A stretch of 11,778 bases of DNA from Nephromyces sp. MM_2019 (lineage: Eukaryota; Apicomplexa; Aconoidasida; Nephromycida): assembly GCA_015657535.1 (NCBI GenBank), contig JADHZB010001164.1, positions 1 through 11,778 of the forward strand, written 5' to 3'. The notes below the pieces were generated by a model. It was not told the origin of the DNA. It did not search any database and was given only the letters and a program-made list of their open reading frames with translations. Shown piece after piece: positions 1-7,368 of the stretch; position 1 is the first letter of the stretch; every line of letters starts with the position of its first letter. The position numbers and the translations under genes were made by a program.

Positions 1-150
1 GAGAGAGTGGTGGGTGATATGGAGGGTTATGAATGGCGTAAGGTGTGATTTGGAGGGGGGTATAGAGGGTGGTATGCGGGGAGATGGGTGTGTCGGTAGG
101 CTCAGAACGGGGTGGATTTGGAGGGTGGTATGGAGGCAGGGGGGTGTGAT
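1..150. repeat. G-rich degenerate repeat at left edge
   Basis: The plus strand is strongly G-rich with recurring GATTTGGAGGG and GGTGGTATG words, for example GATTTGGAGGG at 50-60 and 116-126. On the minus strand this is a C/T-rich tract of the kind that precedes acceptors elsewhere in the window, so it could belong to a minus-strand gene off the left edge, but nothing here proves it. Confidence 0.5.
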
Positions 151-1745
151 GCATTGTGAGGTTGAGAGTGGAGCAAAGGAGTAGGCGAATATTATGGGGG
201 TATGCTTTCGTGAAAGCAACATACATACGAAGTGTGTGCGCACCCTGTCTTGTAATGTCTTTGGTGATTGCTTTTATAGGTTGGGGTTCTGTGTTGCACT
301 CTCATGATGTCTTTCATCGTGAGGTATGTCTGCGGCATAGATTCGACATTTTCTGTGCGTTGGACAGATACGACTTAGGTGTGTGTATATGTGTGTACTT
401 CTTCAAAGGCATTCTCCATAGGTAAGCATTAGTTGAAGTTAGTGAAATGTCTTTCAGCTGTAGAATGACGAAGAAAAGGACCAGCGTGTGTGATTTATGC
501 AAGCAGCTCACAAGGTAATTTATGCCTAGCTGTGTGCGTACTTACATCTCTTCCAGTGTGTGTTTGTGGGCGTGCATGTCTATTATTAACTCTCTCATCC
601 GAAGACAAACAGCTCAACTTCCTGCGAATAACCAACACGCAGAAAAGCACTTGCTATAGATATTCGCAGGCAAAAGCTTCGCACACAGCAACTTTCTCAT
701 TTGGTAAAATCTAATGCCTTGTGTGCTGCAGAACATTATCTGCCAAACGCTAATAAACGAGCATATGTATACAAAATATCTATTTATTATTTCAAGATAG
801 CACTGTCAGTCACAGAAGAAGAGGAAGAAGAAGAAAAAAAAAATATCCTTTTTTCGCACTAAACTGCCATTATCCTTTCAAATTGAAGCCACGGTTTCGC
901 CCTGCTTAATTGAACAACTTCTCGGCGGAAAACTCCAACTAAAAGCCTTCATTAGGCTGCCAAAGAAACCATCAATTTCTAGAAAAACCCTTGAAAACGA
1001 GGATTTTTGTCTGCTTCTCTACAATTTAAGTATATAATGGTGAAATTCCTCCTTCAAGCTCTGTTTCTCTGCTGAACCCACTACCAACACAGGAATCGAG
1101 AAAACCTGCACACACACACCCCTCATCATGATAGAGAGAGGATTTAGATCCATTTAAAGAAGATTAAGCATCCTCTGGCGGCAGGATATATGTCTAATCA
1201 CCTGCTTCTCTCATGGAAGATTCTTCTCACACACATCAGTGATGCAGCTATTGGGGCTGTAGTTTTAACTGCTAAACTAAGGGTATATCTATTCTCTAGA
1301 ATAATGTGTTAACATAATTCCACACACAAGGCTGTAAGGCAGGAATAAACACTGCCAGAGCCCACCAATACACACTGCTGTAGCCCGCATATGATCGTGT
1401 GTGTGCCGTAGGCTTCACCTCCAACCCAACGAAAAGCTTGTACCCCATCCAACACGCACGACAGGGAGTTGCAAACATAGATTCACCGTGGAGTGAGAGC
1501 CTACCCCATTAGAGGCGTATTTAGACTCGGAAAGTCCCACCTTCTAGCGTGTGTGTTGGCGTGGGTGCCTTGATGTGTGTGTGCATTTCCCTATGTCTTA
1601 CAGAAAATCCTCAAAAACTACTAAAATCTCTACTTTGCAGACAGAAAGTTTGCACAGATCGCATACTTGTGCCTCTATTTCTCAGTGTATACACAAAAGC
1701 AGCTTCAAAGCACACAAGAAGCAGAAAGAGCTTTAGAGAAGTACT
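151..1745. other. Non-coding stretch without recognised gene
   Basis: Low-complexity DNA with scattered TGTG words near 480-570 and CACA words near 1085-1380, a GAAGAAGAGG purine run followed by A10 near 815-843, and no open frame of balanced composition. I see no RNA gene. Confidence 0.5.
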
Positions 1746-1927
1746 CTAAGCGATTAAGGCGTTGTAGAGATGCTTTTTCAGATAACTGCTATAACGCTTA
1801 TTGAATAAGCAGCTTCTTCCTCTTATTGCCACTGGTTTCCTCTGCGATGCAAGTCTTTCATCTTGTCCATCTTCTCCATCTTCTTCATCTTCTTCATCAT
1901 CTTCGCCATCTTTTTTAATTAAAATTA
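1746..1927 (-). CDS. Possible acidic terminal exon (speculative)
   Basis: On the minus strand, GGTTTTCAG at 1936..1928 looks like a splice acceptor, followed by 59 open codons to TAG at 1746. The reading contains DGEDDEEDEEDGEDGQDERL, then a basic, mixed-composition stretch with RKPVAIRGRSCLFNKRYSSY. An acidic run followed by normal protein-like sequence could be a real C-terminus, but the acidic part is encoded by a 9-bp repeat that may be plain satellite DNA. The frame holds no ATG, no upstream exon was found, and there is no family match. Confidence 0.2.
1859..1912. repeat. 9-bp tandem repeat, about 6 copies
   Basis: Successive units on the plus strand are CATCTTGTC, CATCTTCTC, CATCTTCTT, CATCTTCTT, CATCATCTT and CGCCATCTT. 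The period is a multiple of three, so it keeps a reading frame on the minus strand, where it reads Glu/Asp-rich. Confidence 0.85.
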
Positions 1928-2906
1928 CTGAAAACCATCCACATCGAAGCTAACAGAAAGCTTCGAGTTTTAAGATGATGTGAATAGCCGTATATACTTC
2001 CTCCTGCAAGCACTCCTCCCTCAACCTCACACACAGTCTTCAAACTTCGTGAGAAAACATGATTACATTCATCAGATCGCACCTTAAACTAATCCCCCAG
2101 TTTAAACACACACACACGAGCAGCATACAAACATGTGGAGAACACACAAATGGAGCACACACACACACTCACCCACATCGATACACACATACAGCCTCCT
2201 TTCAAAAGCTTAAGGGAAGATAATACTCTAAATTTCTCACTTTCTCTGCTTCACTTTATAAAGCAATAAAACTACGAGAATCCCACTGTACAAACAACCC
2301 CTGATGTTTCGATAAGGCTTAAAGGTAGAACCTCATCAGAAAGCGAAGCGCTCGCAGCTGGGTGCGATAAATCAACGAGTTGATTCAAGAGTATGTGTGT
2401 GCAAAATTGAGAGCTTCGCGTGAACGTGTGTGTCCCTTCGCGAGAAAGTGCAATGTATGATGGTGACTTGCGTGTGTGCGTGCGTTGTAAAGCGAGTTCC
2501 AATATGAGGGTGACTTGCGTGTGTGTTTTTTTGGCAGCGTTTTATGTGTGAGGATACCACACATGTAATGCTGGGAAACATTCAATGTGAAAGGGCAACA
2601 TAGGTGTGTGTTTCCGAGAAGCTCCAATGTGCGCAATGATATGCGTGTGTTTGCTTCCACGCGTGTGTTGCAGTGCACATGCTTGTATCCCTGTATGCAC
2701 AGGAACCCTCCTGTCCAGCAGTGTATCCCCGTGTGTGTGTGTGTGACCGTGCTCCATGTTTTTCTGTGTGTATGCTCTATGTGCGTGTCTCTCTGTGTGC
2801 ATGCTCTATGTAAGTTTCTCCCTCTCTGCGTTCCATGGAAGTGCCTCTGTGTGTGTTACCACTCCTCCGTAGCTCCACAGCTCACTACAGCTCGTCTCAC
2901 TGCAGC
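1928..2906. other. Non-coding stretch between the possible acidic exon and the CHCH gene 3' end
   Basis: CA-rich from about 2030 to 2195, a more complex island at 2200-2395, then TG-rich degenerate tandem repeats to about 2860. The last 40 bases before the CHCH stop hold near-repeats of CAGCTC/CTACAGCTC. The complex island is open on the minus strand for 40 codons to a TAG at 2272 (see findings), but it has no clear acceptor. Confidence 0.5.
2405..2670. repeat. Diverged ~50-bp TG-rich tandem repeat
   Basis: GGTGACTTGCGTGTGTG occurs at 2462-2478 and again at 2509-2525, each preceded by an ATATGAGG/GTATGAT-like word. Further copies with CCAATGTG...GCGTGTGTTT are more decayed, roughly 45-50 bp apart. 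Start codon-like words in several frames create many overlapping short open frames, none convincing. Confidence 0.6.
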
Positions 2907-4819
2907 TTAAGAGTACTGATTATCAGGAGCTCCAATGTAGGGCTTATGCTTCGATGCTGGGCGATCTTCAATGTATGAATACCCTTTAATGAGCTTCTCA
3001 TTATCCCATTTACATTGCTGCCACTCATTGAACCATTTAACACACTTCTTTGAAGCTCCTTGAGGATCCTTGAAGAGCAAAATTTTCGCACACACACAAA
3101 AAACATACACACATTAAGCCGATAGAGCAGCTGGGAAGCAAAGAGTATACGCCACACACTGAAGAAAGAAGAAAAAATCCATGCTCAGGGTGTATGCGTA
3201 GACAAAAGAGCATACAGGAGAGGATTGCAGATGCAACAAACACACACGTTAATAAGCACACTTTAAGAAAGAGGGAAGTAACTACACACCAAGCGTGAGA
3301 GGAGTAAGCACAAACAATTTTCAGGCAATTTTCCGACTACTGAAAAGTCACACACTAAAATGAAGGAAGGCAGCCGATAAAGGCCAGGCACACTTACAGT
3401 GGCACACACAAACTCAATCAAAGATATATCTAGAAATCCACAAGACACATACAAAAAACACACAGAAAACACACAGGACACACACAGAAAACACACAGGA
3501 CACACACAGAAAACACACAGGACACACACAGAAAACACACAGGACACACACAGAAAATATCCCCACCCTCCCTACCATATAAGTCTGCATCGTATGAAGG
3601 CATTGATACTCTTGAATCTGAAGGTATCGGCAAGGATCAGTCGGATCATCGAGATGAACGATATCAGCAAAGCGATTGGTCTTGATGCGAATATCGTCTT
3701 CAGAGAGGGAGTCTTTGAAGGCTGCAGGTTGGTATAAGCCGTGATGATAAGCAAGCAGCTTCTCCCAGGCCTTCATATGCTTAAATGAAGCTTCGCCAGC
3801 TTCATACCCCCCCTCAGGGTAGTGTGAGGCAGCGAGATGGGAGTAGCTATTGTTAAGGGTAAAGGCTGGAGCTAAGGAGTTGACTGTGCTCTTTGCATTT
3901 CCATCAGTAGTATAAGGTTGGAAGGCTCGACGATCAGAAAGCCAAGGGAATCTCACAGCCTAGGGGGGTAGGGGGGGTAAGGGGGGTGGTTGTGTGTGTT
4001 GTGTGTACTGTGTAGTGAGCACTGTGTGTTGTGAGCATTTTGTGTCGCGTGCACTGTGCGTCATGTGTTTCGCTTGCGTCTGGTGTGTGTGTGTATGTAG
4101 GCGTAACTCACCTCTCATTAAAAAAACCGTAAAAACTATAGTGAATGAAGAGACTTCTACTCAACGAGCTGCAAGCAGCACAAACGCGATAATTTCACAC
4201 ACAAGAAGAGTAGAGCAGGTGGAGAGAAGATGCAGAAAAGGGGGATCTTTAGGAGATGACTGCGTTGAAGATAAAAACTGACTAAAAGAAGATGAACACG
4301 TTGATGAAGTGGAAGAATTCGAAGAAGCACACGCGTATGATGACTAGCATACTTGCTAATTCTCATTATCAAAAGAAAACAACACACACTTCAATCTCGT
4401 CATCATCATCGAAAGTTTTGCAAAACTCTTCAAGCAGAAAGCAACAAAAAGCACAAATTCTATCACACAACTGAAACTAGTAAAAACCAGCATAAAGAAG
4501 ACGAAAGCAACTTTAATATACGCTAGGCTCAAAAAAGCAAAGCACAGCGGAAGATGCAACCCCTTTCCATCATTTTTCATCTTTTTCACTAATTTTTTGG
4601 AAATCTTCTTCTTCATATCTAAAAAAGTTTCATCATCTTTCCCTTCTCGATACTCACTGCATTAGCAAAGTTATCATCTCCTTCATTGTAAGGCCTAGAA
4701 CCCTTCGTATTCTGAGCTGGAAGACTTGAAGACAACCATTTGTAGGCTTTATAGCCTCTCTCAGAGTCCATTTCTGGGGTGAGAGGGATTTGGTGGATAT
4801 GCTCTGGAAAGGCCTCCAT
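2907..4819 (-). CDS. Twin-CX9C (CHCH) protein, three exons, 235 aa
   Basis: Reconstructed as exon 1 4819..4658, exon 2 3959..3576 and exon 3 3068..2907 (stop TAA). The start ATG sits in AAAATGG, a good eukaryotic context. Donors are GCA|GTGAGT and ATG|GTAGGG; acceptors are a C-rich tract ending CCCCCCTAG|GCT, and TTCAAG|GAT. Both introns are phase 0 and the frame stays open throughout. The protein has C164-X9-C174 (CRYLQIQEYQC) at the end of exon 2 and C191-X9-C201 (CVKWFNEWQQC) in exon 3, 16 residues apart: the twin CX9C helix-hairpin fold. Such proteins normally take two disulfides in the mitochondrial intermembrane space and serve as accessory subunits or assembly factors of respiratory complexes or ATP synthase. 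The ~160-residue N-terminal part and the tail ending APDNQYS are unfamiliar, so no subunit name is given. The N-terminus has no obvious cleavable presequence, as is usual for this class. Gene model and motif are seen; location and role are inferred. Confidence 0.85.
3069..3575 (-). other. Intron 2 of the CHCH gene (507 nt)
   Basis: Bounded by GTAGGG at 3575 and AAG at 3071..3069 on the minus strand, phase 0, joining the two CX9C halves. The donor-proximal part holds a 22-bp minisatellite. The exon 2 frame runs on without a stop into the intron to about 3414, so exon boundaries cannot be judged from frame length alone. The acceptor-proximal sense sequence is TG-rich with only a short pyrimidine stretch (GCTCTTCAAG), a weaker acceptor than that of intron 1. 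Confidence 0.75.
3457..3557. repeat. 22-bp intronic minisatellite, about 4.5 copies
   Basis: The unit is CACACACAG followed by AAAACACACAGGA. Exact copies lie at 3479-3500, 3501-3522 and 3523-3544, with a nearly complete copy before and a partial copy after. The perfect identity of the central copies suggests recent expansion. It lies wholly inside intron 2 of the CHCH gene. Confidence 0.9.
3960..4657 (-). other. Intron 1 of the CHCH gene (698 nt)
   Basis: Bounded by GTGAGT at 4657..4652 and by CTAG at 3960 on the minus strand. The last ~30 nt in the sense direction are runs of C broken by TTA, TA and T, an unusual cytosine-only polypyrimidine tract. Beyond it (plus strand 3985-4095) is degenerate TG-rich sequence, followed by A-rich low-complexity DNA. 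Open frames inside it on either strand are short and compositionally biased, with no recognisable protein. Confidence 0.75.
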
Positions 4820-5560
4820 TTTGGGTGTGTGGGGGAGAGAGTGGAGTGCGTAAGAGCCGAGGGTGTGCGAGAAAAAGGGGGGAGTAGCAGAAACAGTAGG
4901 TGAAAAACACAGAGTTTCGCGTAAAGTAATGCCTTTAGACGAAGAGTCTCAAGTGTTTGCGAATGAAAAAGCCACTTCTAAAGGTATGATACTATCAGAC
5001 GCAGGAAACTAGGCAAAAAAAGTAGAAACTGTGCTTTTCCAAGGCATAACAAGCACGAGGATGAGATCTCTACTTCGCGCACAATGTGTACTACAAAGGA
5101 TTCCCACTAATGCACATATTCTTGCTCTTCAATCTCTTATTATCCACGTTTAAGAGGAAAAAGCTGCGTGTGTGTGTGGAAGTATTGAGATAAAAAAGGT
5201 CATAACACACGCAAACCTCTACTTTCATTCCATACTGGTTGCAGTGTGTGTGCGTGCGTGTTTAGTTGGGAAAACATGGCCTTTTGAGGGGGAAGTGGGT
5301 TGACGCGCTGAGTTGACTGAATTTAGTATTTTTTGATGGTTTCTTTTCCAGGCGAAGGAGGGATGAGGGGGTACCGGCGAAAAGTCGTAGCTTTGCTGTG
5401 ATGAGAGGCGGAATTTGGTGGTTAATCGTGAGAGATTGGCGGAGAAACATCATGTGTGTGTGTGGCGGTTGGGGGTGGGTGGGGTGTGGTGGGGGGGGGA
5501 CTGTGTGTACTAGTGTGTATGTCGTGTTATGCGTGTGTGTGTACTGCTATCGCTGTGTTT

Positions 5561-5578
5561 GCATCCTTTAAAGGATGC
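5561..5578. repeat. 18-bp perfect palindrome
   Basis: GCATCCTTTAAAGGATGC is its own reverse complement, centred on TTTAAA. It lies about 740 bp upstream of the CHCH start and about 1.8 kb upstream of the phosphatase ATG. It could be a dimeric protein-binding site or a chance palindrome. Confidence 0.8.
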
Positions 5579-5985
5579 TGGTAGGAAAACTATTTAAGCC
5601 ATCAATTGAATCTTTATGATTTGCACACACTCATCGAGTTAACAAGTGTGTTCAACGCACACTTACGCATTTACGAGTGTACGAAGAGTCAAGATAAAGG
5701 GTATCTTCTTGGCTCACACACACAGTGTACTTAAAGACTGAATGCGCTCACACACACAGAGTTTACCTTATAGAGACTACTTAGATACGCACAGATGCGT
5801 GTGTAATCGCTGAAGTCATTTCCTTCACATTCCTACAAACCAACATATTAGCGCGCACGAGAGAATCGCCTGCACACACAGAAAGCCGCTCACACACGTA
5901 AGATAGCACACACACACGAGCTTCCCACACACTGAGTTAGCCGTGCGCACACCAGACTCAAACGTACACACTAACTGATACATGC

Positions 5986-5992
5986 CCACACA

Positions 5993-6032
<40 letters not shown>

Positions 6033-6038
6033 CACACT
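5986..6038. repeat. (CA)n microsatellite, imperfect, ~53 bp
   Basis: CACA repeats interrupted once by CATA and once by CACG. Pure purine-pyrimidine alternation of this length can adopt Z-DNA. The surrounding 5620-5985 is also studded with short CACACA words. Confidence 0.95.
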
Positions 6039-6191
6039 CAAACCATGATGATCGTTCGCATAGCTAGAGCCAAAGAGACTGCCTCTTATGTTGACTAGGA
6101 CATTTACCGCTTAAACTGGCGAAGTCTTCAATTACATCTTCATATTCGCGATGAAACATCAACTCCCCGGCTACCAGATGCACCAACAGAT

Positions 6192-6528
6192 TCATCTAAA
6201 TCTCTTAATTTTCCCTCTTCTTCTCTGTCTTCTTGTTCTCTTTCTTCCTATTCTTTCTCTATTCCTTTCTTTCTTTTTATCTCCTTCCTTTTCTTCTTCG
6301 GCTTCTTGTTCTTCTGTGTCTTCTTCTTTTCCATCTTCTTTTTCTTCCCCTGCTCTGCCTTCCTCTTTTTCCACATCTCTGTCTTCTCCCCTCATTTCCC
6401 GGCTCTTCTTCCCTCATCACCCCCTTCTTCTCCTGTTCCCCACCACCAGATTCTTTCCTCCCGCTTTGTTCCCAGCTTGCCTCTCTTCTTATTATTTTCC
6501 TGCATTTCCACCTTCCCCTCCTCTTTAG
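6192..6528. repeat. Polypyrimidine tract, ~335 bp
   Basis: The plus strand is nearly all C and T (TTCTTC, TTTCCT, CTTCCT words) with isolated purines, ending CCTCTTTAG at 6528. Open frames on both strands (Phe/Leu/Ser-rich forward, Glu/Lys/Arg-rich reverse) follow from the composition. The terminal TTTAG would work as a splice acceptor, but no donor or credible downstream exon was found. Confidence 0.85.
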
Positions 6529-6855
6529 GTCATCAGACCGTTAATTACACTTTCACCCTCTTGGGTGATAAAAACTCGTTTTTTTCGCTGTTTTCATCTT
6601 CTTGTTGATGTTATCTTTTTTTGTTTACCAGTTAAATGCAATTTATAAACCCTGAACCCTAAGAATTCTACTGTTTGCACACTAGGAAAATCTTTATGCC
6701 AAACACTGCTCTCCCACACAGTAAGATTCTCATACCCTCCGTCCTGCTAACTCAGCATCTACAAGACTTATCAATGTTTAAACCGCTAGAATATCCCGCA
6801 CACGTGAGCACTTAGACACACACCAATCTAAGTTCATATCGCCAATTAGGGTGCT

Positions 6856-7090
6856 TCACCACCCCCCCCCCCTCATCATCGAGCTCTTTGAGTTTGTATA
6901 CCCCCCCACACCACGCTCTCTCTTCCTTCTACCTCTTTGATAGTATCCCCCCCACCACACTACCCCCCTCTTCATCTTGTTCGTTGAGCTCTTAGCACCC
7001 CCCACATTACCCCCCCCTTCCTCGAATTCCTTGAGTTCTTAACATCCCCCCATCACCCCTCCCCCCTGTTCCCTTTTGCCTCTCCACCGC
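6856..7090. repeat. C-rich ~50-bp degenerate tandem repeat upstream of the phosphatase
   Basis: About five units, each a run of C6-C13 with a CA(C)CAC word, then a CTCTTC-type stretch, then a variant of TTGAGTTCTTA (GAGCTCTTTGAGTTTGTATA, TTGAGCTCTTAGCA, TTGAGTTCTTAACA). Units start near 6856, 6900, 6947, 6997 and 7044. In the sense direction of the phosphatase gene these resemble the C-run acceptors of the other introns. Confidence 0.65.
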
Positions 7091-7368
7091 TGCACCCCCC
7101 CCTTTAACCAAGATACCTACCTAACCCTTTCCCGATGTAGACCCCCCTGTAGCATCCCCAAGCTACCCGCACTCACATCAACTCATTGCCCGCTCCTTTT
7201 CACACCTCTTCCTCAAACTTCTACCCTTCTAAACGTATATGCGCCCATCTTTCAGCTACCTGCACCAATGCACCTTTCGCTACCGCGCACACACACACTA
7301 ACGCACACGCCAACGCGCACACCATCACTCAAGCCCCTGAAGCTAGCCTGCTCCCCCCCAACCTCCTG

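Larger units (their letters stand above)
4820..7143. other. Divergent intergenic region (CHCH gene promoter side and phosphatase upstream region)
   Basis: About 2.3 kb between a minus-strand start at 4819 and the plus-strand phosphatase exon. It should hold the promoter of the CHCH gene and probably the promoter and first exon of the phosphatase gene. No TATA box or recognised factor site can be assigned. The first ~100 bases upstream of 4819 are C/T-rich on the minus strand. An island of ordinary complexity at 5262-5455 lacks the usual CA/TG words; the rest is TG-rich to ~5545, CA-rich to ~6040, then pyrimidine-rich. Confidence 0.5.

Noticed and set aside
2886..2900. TGAGACG word on the minus strand, similar to a coccidian promoter motif
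   Set aside because: It lies past the stop codon of the CHCH gene rather than upstream of a start, and one 7-mer is weak evidence; the organism is also not established.
3414..3956. 180-residue minus-strand frame taken as a complete gene
   Set aside because: It starts at a GTG just after an in-frame TAG that is better read as a splice acceptor, and its last 53 codons are intron minisatellite. Only 3576-3959 is coding, as exon 2.
4261..4340. Acidic plus-strand reading (EDEHVDEVEEFEEA) inside CHCH intron 1
   Set aside because: An in-frame TGA lies immediately before it, there is no convincing acceptor, and it is antisense within a supported intron.
5396..5460. Box C-like TGTGATGAG suggesting a snoRNA
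   Set aside because: No matching box D (CTGA) at a suitable distance downstream and no terminal stem.
5825..6037. Minus-strand frame starting with Cys-Val repeats
   Set aside because: It is a translation of the (CA)n microsatellite and flanking CA-rich DNA.
6552..6571. CACCC-TCTT-GGGTG hairpin followed by ATAAAA
   Set aside because: A 5-bp stem with a 4-nt loop is common by chance, and the sequence does not match the histone 3' stem-loop or another known element.
6151..6608. Plus-strand Phe/Leu/Ser-rich frames and the opposing Glu/Lys/Arg-rich frame
   Set aside because: Both follow from the polypyrimidine composition; overlapping frames on the same strand look alike, and none has a domain.
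6645..6662. Telomere-like AAACCCTGAACCCTAA
   Set aside because: Only one and a half imperfect units of a CCCTAA-type repeat; no array, so no evidence of a telomere or interstitial telomeric tract.
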